Assembly: GCF_037975245.1 (NCBI RefSeq)
Contig: NC_092576.1
Location: 27,541,611 to 27,605,610, forward strand
Length of the DNA stretch: 64,000 nucleotides
Source of the DNA: Apostichopus japonicus
Lineage: Eukaryota > Echinodermata > Holothuroidea > Aspidochirotida > Stichopodidae
Direction of reading: 5' to 3'
Shown here: positions 14,701-29,700 of the stretch, piece by piece
Position numbering within the stretch: position 1 is the stretch's first letter
Layout: each line of letters starts with the position of its first letter
Notes under the pieces: generated by a model
Database searches by the model: none
What the model was told of the DNA's origin: nothing
Seen by the model: the letters and a program-made list of their open reading frames with translations, nothing else
Translations under genes and position numbers: made by a program

Positions 14701-17700
14701 TAAAAATATGTATATTTAACAGTAATTCTTTAGAATATTGATATAAAACGTGTTATGATATGATCCTAAATCTTAAAGAATTTGCTGAAGACAATTGTGC
14801 CATTACTGAGTAGATATATATAAAACTCGGATATATCTATTTATCGCTACATAGAAAATCAACTTAAATTGAGTAAGGTGATTGATATGCAGGTGCTGAT
14901 ATCGTAATCGTAATGATAAAGAGAGTGGTGGTAACGGTTATCATTAACTTCAAATTTAATTCAAATTGAATTACTTACAATGACATAAGGTAAGCCTTTG
15001 TGTTTATTATTCCCAAGGAAATCTCCGGCTGCGGGTGATCTTGCCGGAGGCTTGCAAATAATGTGACTCGACAAAAGAGTAACATTTTCGCACAATTCTG
15101 CTCCTATGTATACCGTAATATCCCCAGCTTGACTTCCAAGTGCCAGGTATTTACCCTGGTAGGGAAACAATGTTAACAATATTAACCTCAGTATAATCTC
15201 AATATTACATTTGAAACCCATTCGCATTTTTGTTAAAGAATGCCAAATCATCTTTACCAATTTAATTTAAAGTTAGAAAGTACTACAAGTAATTTATTCA
15301 TTCTCGATGATAAAGAGTCATCTCCAAAGATGACCTGTTTTAATGTTATTTAAGGTCTTCTACGTTTTTGTATACGCAAAAGGTACTAAACAAAATAATC
15401 GGATATTTCAACAATGCGTCGTAAATGGCGTCTTTGAACAGGAAACTTAAACAACAGCTTGATATGATTTGAAGGGAGGTGCTGATAATACGTCACTTGA
15501 TGTGACAACGTCTTCTTTGTTATACGGTTATAGTTTCAATTTTTAATAGACCAGAATTAAGAGTAGATCAATTTGTTAGTTCTTGGTGTCCAGGCTCTAT
15601 CTTGCAATGAGTAATTTTCATTTAAACAAAATACTGACAACCCCGTTTTCTCTCTTAACGTCTACGCATCAACGATTAAAGAAAAAATTCTTACCGATAG
15701 TTGTAGCGTTGCTTCACCGTTGTAATCGGCAACACCATCTTTAAACTTGCTGTACTCTGGATCTCTGACATACTTAAACGTATTCTCAGATTTGTCTGAC
15801 CATTGCCGGAGTTCCTTGACTCCATCCATTAAAAATCCAATGTAAACATCTTGCACAACCTCATCATTGGATGAAGCTTCTACTTCTCTACAAAACTGTG
15901 CACTTGGAGCACGACAGACCATGCGATCGAAAGTAGCATTTCTACATGGCTTCGGATAAAGACAAATGATCTTTTTGTTTAAATTTAGTTTCCAAGCTGT
16001 ATCAAAGAATGCTTTATTTTCTTATAATAATTGCAATTTCGGGTGGTGTAAAAATTAATGTACATATATTATGTTGGTGTTACTCAATTTGTGTCAATCG
16101 CTTCTAGCCAAAGTATAGATCGTTTCGCTGAATTAGTTTCGAATGATATATTTTCGAAAGATATATATAATTCATCCCAACCTATTTTTAATACATTAAT
16201 CGCTCACCTGACTTCTGTTTTGACTGTCCAGGTAGGTGATCATATTTGGTCGCTGGATGATGTGCAGGTTTTCTCCCATAACTGTGATCCAGTTACCCCC
16301 TCTGCACAAAAGTTACAATACAAAATATTATCATACCTTGCACGAACTTCAATTGACTACGGTTCACCAAGCTGATGCACGTTGCATAATTATATTTTTG
16401 TCAATATTTTAAATAGTCTTGTTAGAATTGATTAAACGGAGTTCGTACATTACTTCATCGTTGCGATATACCGTAGAACAATTTGATTGCTCTCGAGATT
16501 ATGTTCATAATGTTCATAACAACAGGGGCGGCTAAGTCAGCGATCACAGGGGCACGTGTCCCTCCTTCATTTTTGCTAAAGCAACAAAAAAAGATTCACT
16601 GTCGTAAATACAAAGTGCCCTTTTCATGACAAAGTACCCTCTTCATTTTTCAGTTATTAGTGTCCCTTTGGTATTGAGTCCTGCCATTATCAAGAAACCA
16701 AATAATGGTGAACTTGTAATTAACATGTGCCCTGTAGTTGAAAAACTAAGAAAAAATCATTTACAGGTGATCTCTTGTTAAAAATGTTGTCAAATACGGA
16801 AGTGTGTGGCCATGGAAAGCCCAAAGTATCCATTTTGGCGGAAATTTTTGTGGTAACTTTGCAGTCTTCCTTAAATCAAACTCACATGCCCAAGCGCTCC
16901 TCAGCGCCCCCATTCTCTTCCAACGCCCTACATAGCAGATAAGTATAACTATATTATTTATTTAATTGTTTTCATTTGATGTTTAGAGAAAATAAAACTG
17001 TTAGTATTTGTATTTCATAATGGTATAATTTTGTGTAACCAAATGAAAACAATTTATTAGAAAATGAGAAATCTATGTCAAGTTCAGTGATTTCACTTAT
17101 TGAGAAATTAGAAAGGAATGGTAAGTGTAACTTTCAGTGAGAGCAGTACACCCCCCCCCCCCACACACACACGCACACAAAGAAGAGAAGAAAAATGCCG
17201 TTAAAAATCCGGTGATTGTTGTCGGTCTTTTCCCGATAATGTATGCAAAAAATTATCCAATGGCATAACCTTTTGAAGGTCACGTAAGGGGAAGGTGATT
17301 AGCCAATTAATAAGGTAATAGGGATAGAAAGATTGCATAATGAAACTTACGACACAATAGCCATGTTCGGATACACACTGAAGACACGTGGGTTATGTCT
17401 ATAAGTAAACTTCTGCTGAGCATATCTTGGATGACCGTCAAACAATATTTTCAAGATATGACCACTATTGATGGTATTTGCAACGTTTTTGCATTCTATC
17501 AATTCTGACGTCATACTGCAAAGGAAGCAAACAGATGACAATATATCAAGATCATTTCTTGCCAGAGGCTTTCAATAAAGAAGCTACCCGTTGTTGATGA
17601 CAGGGCTTTCCGAAAGAAGCCGCACTTTGTGGTAACCGAGGCTTTCTGAAATGAGCAACACTTTGTGGGGATAAACAAACACTGGGCAGGATAAATACCG

Positions 17701-20700
17701 GTACAGTATCTACAATCATAAACTATCGGTTAAGATTCAATTTTATTTTACAGATTTACTTGAAAGAATTGCATGGAGCTAACGTGAGAGACCATGGAAA
17801 GTGGAACATCCAACAGATAACACACGTCTGATATCAATCTTAACTCAATCCGAGGAAATGCTCTTCGTTTTTTTCTCCATTGAAATGATAGACCATTGCC
17901 CATATGTTGTGCAATTCAATCTGGTGGGACTTAATCTGACGCATTGGCAAAAAATAAACATTGATAGAGACTTCATTTTCTAGCTACCTTACTTTAATCT
18001 CTCTGCCGTGACCTTGTATTGGTATGAACTTACTGTGTGATATGACACGGTTTGCCTCCGAGAATCACGTCTATGTAACGGCCAGTTTTCAAATCGGAAC
18101 CTCTTATGTTGATTAAAGTACCGCCAGATGCTGGTCCTTCAATAGGTGTGAAAGATGTTATCTTCGGATCCTGTTCAATTATTACAATAATATACAGCAA
18201 ATGTATATGTTTTCCGTCACAAAACACCTCTACTAACAATTATGCAATAACTGTTACAAATGGTCATGAGGTTTGCGAAGTTCTTTACATAGTAAATACA
18301 CACAGTAAATAGTGGAGACTCTAACAACATAGAGACTACGTTGTGGTTTTTTCTCCTATTTTAACTAACATTGGCATTCCAACGATATGATCAAATTGGC
18401 GAATCTTACTAAGTCAAACGATAACTATCAGACAGTAATAACATATCATAGGTATTATTTTGGTCTCCCGTACCGATACAAATTCCAGAGAAAATTAAAA
18501 TTCACCATGATTTTGTATTTCATATACTCATGACATAGCATAGCAAAAGTGAGAGATGTAGGATATTTAGTAGGTTTTCGATAAAATCGAGAATTATACA
18601 GAAGTAATCACTAAAGATGATATAAATTTCTTAATACTGTGGGCTGAAGTACCAACCATAGCAAATCAAGAACTGTTGATAAGACGGGTGACAACGTAAA
18701 AATACCATTACCAGTGGTGAGAGGGCGTGCTGAACATGTCACGCAGTCATATGCTATGACGTTATCATTTGTATTAGCCAGCGGTTTCTATATTTTTCAA
18801 GATTTATGTAGGTAAACATTAATCATTTATTGCTTGAGACTTGTTTTGCTAATTCAAAGGATCCAGCTGATGATAATGTGACACAGTAGGCAGAAGTAGA
18901 GCAGAAGGCCTGCTTCACCCTACTCAACATTCGAAAGGTGGATACTTCCGTCATCCATATGCTTTACTTACATTATAAGAGAACAATTCTCCTGTACTGG
19001 TCAATGTTTTAATAATTAAGGACACTGGGCCGCTAATAACATTTGATGGTTTGGTTTTGCAAGTCACGCTGCAATAGAAAAACATATGAAAAGTATTTTA
19101 ATTATTTGAAATCCTCCAAAATTCTGTTGTCCTTTCTTCACAAAACGTAACTGAAAACTGACGCTATACCATGTCGAAGAGCTTTCCTGTATTGTGATAC
19201 AATGCACAATGTCGTATCGGGGAGGTGATAGTGAGAAGGATACCTTACAAAGGGGATTCCTCATGAAGCAAGGTTGTCACCGAGAATCCAAATCGTTTTT
19301 ATTGTCGACTAATTTCTTACAATGGTAGTGTCAGTAGACGTTAACTAAATTAAATTCAAATTTACTGCTTACGACACGTTGTGGCGCCATAATAATCCCC
19401 ATGAGATGATTTCAAACGTCTTGATAGGATGTAGTTCCATTTTTGGTGCATTAGGAACGAAAGTCTAGACAGAAATAATTCCGGTAGATAGCCGTGTTTA
19501 CTTACTTTTGGTCTTGATTAATAATTATAAGTCCACAAGACTAGTGTGTTGGTACCTCATCTTGTTATTGTTAAACCCTTTGTAAATAGCGATATAACAA
19601 TTAAAAAAAAATCGATGCCGATTACACTGTTTGAATCTGATGAACAATTTGATATTTTCAGCCGTCCCAAAATGAAGTTAAAAGGGTGACAACACGCAGA
19701 AGAGCAATATCGTGATAAAAGGAATTATAGAAAACTGAATGCATTACACAACTGTGTTACAACCAATCCCACCAAAACACACTACACATATTGGATCACA
19801 AGTGCTGTTGCACCACGAGGACATGTTTAAGACAGTTGCCATTTCACGAGCTGGATTGTGTTTTAATCGCTCACGTCGTAAACCTCTGATTGGAATTCCA
19901 AATATAAAGTTACGAAGGTAACCAGTAAAGTTTGGTGTGGGGGAAATGAGATTAATTATGTTGAAGTTGTAATGCTCTCCCTACCTGGATCCCACCTCAT
20001 ATTCGTTATTGAATTCTTGATGTTCACACACCACACCGGCAACTATCACTATTTGGAGCTCTTCAAAAGTTTGGCCAAAGTCACTCCCAGTTATTGAAAC
20101 AATCGTTCCTCCTTCGATGGCACTACTTGAAGGTGATACCTGAAGTTTTAATGAACGGCAAAAAGAATGTTTTCCATATTAGAGAGCATTTTTACTTAGC
20201 TTCATTTCAAATTTGTGACAAATAAGTTATTAACAAACCTTTTCCACAACAATCAACCCATGCATTACCAAATTTGACTTTGTGAATTTGTAATTAAATT
20301 TGAAAACAATTTACGTTACACCACAAAGCATCTGAAGTAACACAGGGCAAATCTAGTGAAAATAACTGTCGATGAAATAACAACAGAACAGCGAGATCTA
20401 CGATATTTTGTCACACCTTAAATTACCCATACATTTTTTAACACTGACATACCGATAAAAACTTGCCGAGAGAAAAAAACCTTTCTCTGTGCTTGACCTT
20501 TGATAGCCTCAAATGTGAAAATTATGTTCAATTCACCAAAGCGTTAATGATGCGGTACTAATTATTCATTTTTTCATGCTTCGTTACCTGGGAAATCCGA
20601 CTATTCGATCGATACCACTTATGTTACCTGAGTGGCTACGAAAGAAAGTAAAAAAATATGTTACAAGAGGTGCTTTTTACGTAACCCGTCCTACACGGAA

Positions 20701-23700
20701 ACACAAACTTAACGACCTAACGGCACTTAGAAAACCAACACCAATAAACCCAAACAAACAACCTTTCCGCCCCTAACCTATGAAAAGCAGCTATACAAGT
20801 ACAGAATACGTGTGCAAATTGTCCAAGAAGAAATTGTAGTCCACTATCGTCGAATTCAATATTTTATGAAGTAGTAACTTATTTCTGGTGTATTTCAAAA
20901 TATGAATCCAGCTTATTTACGATACAAATGATGTTTAATGACCACAATGTTAAACTGACTGAACAAAGGTTGGTTCTAGGCCGAATACTTTTGAATGTCT
21001 CAATTCATCAGGAAATCATCATGTGACAACAGTACGAATATGGAACCAATGGCATCATCGATGTAAAAGAAATACCGATTTGATCCTTGGAAGATCTGAG
21101 CACTTCCGTTGTAGAGTACCGGTACACTTTTCTCTAACAGTGCAAGACGACTGTTTTGGACACCAACCACACTGAAACTCTGGATGCGTTGTTATATTTG
21201 ATAAGCATCGGCTGCAGTCCGATCTTCCTTCGTGACAGTCGTAAAGAATAACTACACCCAGGAGGACACAAATAATGACACGAATATAAATGATTTATAT
21301 CAGCCGCAGCTCTAGGCTGCCAACAGATTTAAAGACGTTATGAGCACAACCTTCGGGCAGATACAACAACAAAATGAGAATAAGAATGCAACAGTTCAAA
21401 ATGAGAATGCAACAGTTCAAGTATAATGTTTTTCTCTGGAGACCTCAACACTCCCTATATTTGTGTCGGTTTCAACGATACAAAGATGACCGCAACTTCC
21501 GTATTGAAATCCTCGATCCAACCCCTGTACATTGGAAGTTGGACCAAGAACACTGAAGATAAATACAGTCATAGAAATTACATGCAACAAGAAAGAAAAA
21601 TATTCCAATTGTCATTACAAAAAGATATTCTATGGAATTATGAATCACACAATTGTTTGTCAAAATGTAACGAAGACATACTCCTAACCACGTTTTCGAA
21701 AACTATATAGTTACAAGCTAACTATTCCTGAAACATGTCTAGTTAGACTTTCTCGTTTTCATGCATATCTTCTTCCGACGGTAAGTGAGGTTTTGCTACA
21801 TCGTGAGATACTAGTTTAGATCCCTTTCTTATAAGTCGACGAAGAGTATTCTTGGTAAGAGGTGCCTTCAAATAATTATAAACAAAAAACAAAGATATTC
21901 AGCTGAGACTTTACCGATTCTCGTTGCTCGTTGCGTTTAAACTGCTAAAGGTGAGAAATACACGTTATTCAGTTAAAATATGTTGCTACTTGTTGTTGCT
22001 ACTGAGGACTTACAAACAAAAAGTACTAAACACACAATCCTAGACACAGCTCAACAATACCGGAAAGCAGCAATTTTTGATACATTAATATAATCCAGTT
22101 CGTATTGGAATATGAACACGTTACCTAGTATTTGTGGTTTGCACACACTAATCGCTGAAATGTGCCTTCACAAGATGTATTTCACCCAAAACTTACCTTT
22201 GTAGCTTCCATCTAATGTTTTATTTTCTTTGGACCATTGTAGGCTCAGCGATGCATTTCTATGGTACCGAGCCAATGGATTCTGGAACAAGAGAATGAAT
22301 ACGAGCGTACACCATATAAGGAACAAAATACCATACTGTAGATAAAAGGCACCACAAATAGATCCGGGACACGAAGACGAAACAACATGTTTCGACTCTC
22401 AAACCCTTACGTCGGGAGTGTTACTATGGGATTCTGCGTTGCGTTGTCAAATAATGTATGACGGGTTCCTTCAAAAGGAAATATATATTACACGAGGTCT
22501 TGGTTATCGTCTATGTATTGTGTATCAGAAGATATCAGATACTACCCACGGTCTTACAAAACGCTTGGATGAACGTTGTCACTCCTTTGAGGAATTATAC
22601 ACTTTTGTATGTGACAAGTACTCTGTACAATTACTAATTATCTTCTCTCAGATAAATGTTTAAAACGAAAGGTCCCAACTTCGTTTGGGTTCGAACGTGC
22701 TTGAACAATTTACAAATAAATAATAATAAATATAAGTAATATTTATATAGCGCATAATCAGCAAAGCTGCTCAAAGCGCTTTCCAAATGTAAAACATCAA
22801 AACAAATAGTAACAAAAACCTATATATTAAATATATAGAACCAATAAGTCATAAAATGTAAGGCCATAAGCAAAAAAATAAAAACACCCGTACTAAACGA
22901 TAATATAAAATGACTAAAAAACCTCAACGCATATAGTCCAAAACAACTCAGAAGTAAAAAAGAATACACAAAAGATTAAATCAAAGTCAATGTTTAAGGA
23001 CAAATAAAGTTATTAAACGAATGATTTTACTTTTACAGAAAAACGGAAGAGGCGTTCGTAGAAATGGTTATATGGAACATCACCTTTGTGAAATTGCAAG
23101 TAACAGTAAACTCTGTATACGTTCCCATAGGTTTAACGATTGCTTCGCTTATAAAAGACATGTCCACTCCTTTCGCTTTCAATATGCATTGATATTTCTA
23201 CAAAACAAAACAGAGGAAGACGCTTTAGAATTTGTCTTTTCTCATTTACATAGAAAGTAAGGAATTTTAGCGTCTCTCCGTCCCTCGTCGATTGGTCTTC
23301 TAACTTCTAGCAAGTTTATATTGGGTATAGAGACACACACATAATCACAAAATTCGTAAATTGAAGAATTATATGTTAGTACAATATGAATAGTCTCGTT
23401 GTTTAAATTTGTGACAAGAACATGTTTAATGAAGTTAACATAGTTTGATGGAGACAATAGAATATATGGAGGCAGGACTCAAATTATGACATTGATATCA
23501 ATAACAATATCATCACTCTTCCTGCAAGCAAATTTAACTTACTCTTTCAATTAGGGTTTGAGTCATATTCAGATTAACAGCTTTAAGTTCAATCCTTCGC
23601 TCCACATCAACGGGGATAAAGATTCTTCCCGGTACGACTCTTGGGCACGATCTACCAGCCTCCTCTAACGAACTCTAAAAATAATGAAATGTCATTGTTG

Positions 23701-26700
23701 GTACGTTTGACCATCTTTAACAAATAACCAAGACTAATCCAGTATCAGCTTCATATTTCGTCGGTGTTCAAGCGCAGACAATGGTAGCGGAAGCCGGTTC
23801 AATCAGGGGAGCGTGACACAAACTTCAAAGGACTGTAGCATATGTGAATTTGATATGAGCGAGCTATTTTTGGTTACTTTTTCAACGGAAAAAAATCTCA
23901 ACTAAAATTCCCGTTTAACACATTTCATTGCCTCGGTTGAGAAGTGGGGCTTTTGACTAACTACAAAACGGGCAATTTTGATATATAATAAAGGATGCTT
24001 TTGCGGTTTGTGAAAATTCTGGGAGCACTTGAGTAGTCCCCTCCCCGTCCCAGCACCCACGACCTCTAAATGTTAATTGCTCTAGAAGATTTGATCTGTT
24101 TCATGATCAAGGGCGCCCGTGATAGCAGGTAATAGAAAAGATACTGTAACATAATAAGTTGGCGTGATTTGTTCAGTGAACAAACAATTATCACATGACC
24201 TCTGTGCTGCTAGTTTCAATTAATGTGACACTGTAGTGGTCATAATACAGTCTGCGTTTGGGAGAACTACCTACGCTATTATATTTAATAATGGACATGT
24301 TTAAATCATTCTCCAACACACGCAAGTGAAGAGGTGTAAGGCTTAGAATATTACATACCGGGATCAAAGCTTTAAATTCACATCTGTAAAAGTTAGCCTA
24401 ACTTTGTTTGAGACATTAATATAATGTTAATGAGGCAGTCTATAGGAAACCAAGCTTGCCTGCATTAAGATTATTGTTTCTTTTTAGTGTCAACATCGTG
24501 AGGATTTAAGATTGGTTTTCTTTACATGGAGTCTATCTACGTCTATCCCTTCCATTATGATACTTACACTAACATTCAAGCATATTTTATGTTCACCTCT
24601 CGCCTTACAAGATAGGCTGTCGATGCACCAGTCACATTCCCATTTGGTCACGCAATCTACACATCTGACGCAAACCAAATACAGTTGTAAGTTATTTTAG
24701 ATGACATTGTCAATAAACATTTTTCGATTAAAACAGAAAGAATACTTTTAAATATAATACAACCAGCTGTATCGCATCAGTCTAAAATTTTCATTCTTGA
24801 TAAAAAGGAATGCTTAGAACCCTGCAATCGTCAACAAGGAAGTCTGTAGATATTCATTAGAAAACCAGGGCATTTTGTCCTACGAGTCACGTTACATGCA
24901 AGAATGTTCATGTACTGCCAAACATGAAGGCGCTGTTAATATCTTTGGTTTGATACATAATGCTATACAACGATTGTAAGACTGAATTCCCCATAACCAC
25001 TTAAATGTTAGTTCCTTTACGTTCCTCTGGACTTGCTAATTGCCACTCTATTAATTGTGTGTAGAATGGAATTTCGTATGGGTATTCCCTTTGGACAATA
25101 CAATATGTGCTCTGCAATTGTTTTATCTTGTAATGTTCTTCTTTAAACCATCATAGCTTTCCTGAGTATGTATTGATTACCAGTCTCCTGATGTGCGTCA
25201 CAGAAGTTGTTTCCATGTTTAATTCTGAGGTCTCTGGCCGGAATCTCGTAATTCTAGCCAAACAATCGTCCGTTTTCAAAGCGTGATTTTAGTTACCCTG
25301 TCAGGATCCGAAGTTGATTTAACAATTTGTTAGCTTTTTACGTAGAATTATATTTCTGTAAGCAAATTGTGCACCAAAATTACATGGGATGCATATTTAA
25401 AAGACTGTCGTAGCTATATACTCACCCCATCACTTCGTTACAATCAAAAATGGAAAACGTTGTGCCAACAAATTCAATTTCGAAATGTGATGTGGAGAGT
25501 GAAAGCACGACCGTTACGGCATCATCTGGTATTAGAAAGGGTAACAAATAACTTGAACGATAAACGATCAATATATTGAACTTTACTTATTAAACTTTCT
25601 GATAAGTATCAAATGATAAACTAACCCAAATAGGGTTTAAGATACTTCAAAACACAGTACTGTTTGCAAACATACCATGTGGTGGAATAGAAATGTTTCT
25701 AAAACCGGGACTGCGACATGACACCTTGTTGTCGTCAATCATAAACGCCAGAGATGTAGCTAAGTGACCGTAGTGACATGTGTAAGAGAATCCGATAGCA
25801 CGAGGCAGCGAAGTAACTCTCATAATGACCTGAGGATAGAGAAGAACAGTAACAATAAAAAAAATCTCCTCCACAAATTGAACGGCAGAATATTCAGGTA
25901 TTTTATAACAAGCTAGATCTACTTACATTTTTGTCGCTTGCGCTATAATGTAGAAATTTTGGATGAACCTCTGAAATCGCAACACAAACATCATCTGAAG
26001 TATGAAGCCACCTGCGCAATTTATGGCTGTTCTGACACTCAATATACCTTGTACATCTGATATGGGGGAAAAACATAGATAATTTGGCTATTTGTAGTTG
26101 CTTACAAAAGCAAAGGTGGTTACAGATGGTTTGAAACAATTTACCATTTTCAATCAATTTCAACGGCCACATACGCGGAGCAAGGGAGGACATTTAAAAA
26201 GGTAGGTGTGGTAGTCGTTTCAAACAAGTATCATTTCACCGGTTTAATTTTGGTATGACGTCCTCCTGTTCTGTTTGTGTGGCCAGGCTATGTACGTGTT
26301 ATCGGATGTTTTCGGTTAACCAGAAAAAAAAGCACATAGATTGTCTTTTACGTGGGCTATGTACCTGACTTTGCAAATAGTACGTTCTGTTACAATCACA
26401 AAAGACAAACTCAAATTATGAAACAGTCGTTGCAAAAGCAGAAAGTGAGTTTTTCGATAGAAATATTGCTCATATTTACAGGAAAGATGGTTAAAATTGA
26501 AATTATATACCGAGCAGTATTATGGAAGTCCATCATAAATTATATCTTTCGTATAAAGTTACAATCGAAAATCAAAATAGTAAACTATTATAATGAAACA
26601 TTGTGATCGTTATTTGGCTTTGCACATCACAAGGTTATCCGGAGCATTCATCGTGGCTGGTTTAGTACATTTATTGTGGCTGGTTTAGTACATTTATTGC

Positions 26701-29700
26701 TTATAAATTCCTTCGTGTTGTCAAAATACCCAAATATAAAAATCCTAAAGTATTCCCCGTTCCCAAAACTGACATATTGAGATTTTGACTCATCCTTTTA
26801 TGAGACTAACCTTGGGATCCGATTTGCTTCTACCACTCAAAGAGTGTGGTACCCCCCCCCCCCCCAATGTAATTACACAGGCTTATAGTTATGGCAGGTG
26901 GCGATTAACGCCATTCATTTTCATTGAAACAAGTTTGCTTTATTTCGGATAAACTGTAAGGGTGGGTTCGTCTGGACTCCGTCTCAAGTCCGTGATAAGG
27001 TCACTATACATTTCGAGTGAACAGAAGAAGGAACTTCATAGGTTGTTAGATTAGTTTTAATGCATTTAGATCATATTTGACATTTATGTCTGACCTACCT
27101 GTTTTCTAACGTACACCAACCGCAATACGGGTCAGTTGCACCAAGTCCTTCACGGAGGCAGTCGTTGCAGGTAAAGTATTTACTACAGTTAGCCACCGCG
27201 AGTTTTATCAGCTAAGACGACAGGAAAAAAAAGGTATTATGACAATATTTTGTATTCTATTCTCAAAGGGGACAAAACAATGAAAGTATACGGAAGCATC
27301 GTTATGATTACTCCAACTAATATAAATGCACGCAGTGCATCAAGCAAAGAACGCTTATTTAAAAGTTTCACTTGAAAACATTATTCTATATTCACCTTAA
27401 ATATACTATAAAAAGATCACGCTGCAATGACAGCTGACTTAAACACTTGCCAAGTATGCCAGTTAACAGTACTCCAACGAAAAAAGTACAATATCAGTAA
27501 TATAAAACCGTTGACTTACAGGAGGAACGAGTTTGTGTAATATCTGCTGATAGAATTCCTGTAATGGCGTTGTCAGCTTGTAATAATTAGTGATTTTCAC
27601 TCTTGCATACATTTCTTAAACTACTAAACTTAGCAAATCGTGCATATGGCAGGCTATACCTGTTTTTCAGTTAAGACAATGATGGTGTTATTGTCGTTGC
27701 TAATCCACATGTCACTTAACACCGGGTATGGCATCTGTATAACCTCGTACAGGACCCCACTGAAGTTAGCGTGCATTCTGACCTGTAGATATATCATTGA
27801 ACATCTTTCGTAAGCTAAATAATGAAAAAAAATAACTATGAACTTACATTTTTCCCGCTTTCAATGGTTTTTTTGTCTTAACAAATAATCATTAACTAGG
27901 ACCAGATATTCTAGGATGAAATTGTCTAGCATGGTACAGAGAGGTTACAATAAACGAGGCTGATGAAAAGCGAAACCTATCAACAGTAACCTAGATTAAA
28001 GTACTTTGATTATTTTGTAAATGAATTCATTCGCGACTGAATGGCAAGTTCAGGTATTTGTATTATCAATAATTAACAAGTCTCTGGGATCGAAACTACT
28101 GGGATCGAAACTCTGGGATCGAAACTCAGTCATCGAAACTACAAGTGTGAAAAACTAGAGCATAATAATGGCTTATCGGACAAAGTTGTGAACAGTTGCC
28201 GAACCCTCATCAGTCTTAAAATAGCAACACAAATTTGGTGACCTTATATCTTCTTCACCCCATGATCAATTGCATGTAACCACTTACAAATGTGTAATAC
28301 TTAATCGCTCACCCAAAAACCGTGTTAGACTAGTGCTGTTTTAATATAAAGACATTAACGCAGATGATTTCCCAACCAATGTAGCCTTACAGACGTTAAA
28401 GAGAAGTGAATTTGTCAGTAACTCATTTATTATCAACTAGTTAATGATATAATCTGTGAGATAATACGAAGGACAAACCTTCATCAAGCGACATTCCTTT
28501 GTTCCAATGAAAGCCACGTTCGATGATATAGAGTTGGTCGGTACTTGGGCAATCAATATAGAGGTAAAAGTCTTTCCCACCTGTTCAAATATCACCTTTC
28601 CAATGAGTGCTCCGAGTTCTGGTTTGCGTTCGGGGTATTTTACCGCAGATGGTTCACCGTTACATGCAAGCCAATGCACCAAACTCGGGTCCCCGCATAG
28701 ATTGGGATTCTGGACATATACAAGCAATTTCATTTTAATATACCATAGGTTAATGGTCATGTTTTCAAAATTTTAGTAAAATCGAATAGTGGTTAAACTG
28801 AAAATGGTAAACCGAGCAAGAAGAGGAAGTGTTTTTTACAAAACGATTGTGGTATCAGTTAATAATTCATCATAAGTGCAGTGGTATTTCTATAATACTA
28901 AGCTGGCAACTGTTTCCCTTCCGCGAAATCAAAGTTTTCGCAGCTCACTCTGTAACAATATATCCACAAGGGTCAAAAAAGAACTATAGCTGCAAAAAAG
29001 GAGATCAGATTACTACTGATACGATGTGTCTCTTTCTATTATTGAACTTTCACCCCAACAATGTCTTATATAGTTATAATTTGTTATAAGCTGCAAAGTA
29101 AGAGACCAACAGTCAGACTGATTTCATTGGGACTTTTCCAAATCAACAGGTAGACCAAGAAGGTTAAGAAGTTGGTACAAATTGCTGGTTATGGTAAGAC
29201 AGGATTTTACAGAATGAGTCCAAATATATACAATAATAATCAATTTGATTAATTGTGCTTACGCTTTGTGAAATGGTTACTACCAATTTTCATGTAGAAA
29301 CTCTTCTACAAACTGTTTAATTTTGAGTTGTTTCCATATTGAATTGATATTTTTGCTTTTTAATTTTTGTTTAAATTGTTGTTGTTTCATTTCTTGGTAT
29401 GTTTCATTCTCATTTTTTTGTATTATCTTGTACAAGGCCTTCAGTTTTTTCTCCATTTTAAGATGCTTTTATAGATTTAATTTATTCATACACTTATTAA
29501 TGTAGGCAGTATTAAAAGGGATGACTAGATCTACCATTTCACATTGTGATTTTTCTCTGAATTAAGTTATATCGAAATAACAAGTAGAGGACTGTGCTTT
29601 GCGTTCATTTTTAAGGTCTATAAAATACTGAATTATTGTTTGTAGTTATATTTTACTGGAGATGGTATGGAAACTAAAAGCAAGATTGGAATATAGTCAG

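Noticed and set aside
16058-16375. 105-codon plus-strand frame
   Set aside because: It overlaps plexin exon 17, which fits splice phase and IPT homology on the minus strand.
19380-19470. Minus-strand candidate plexin exon between exons 13 and 14
   Set aside because: Its frame does not fit either neighbour, and the direct join gives the expected IPT sequence.
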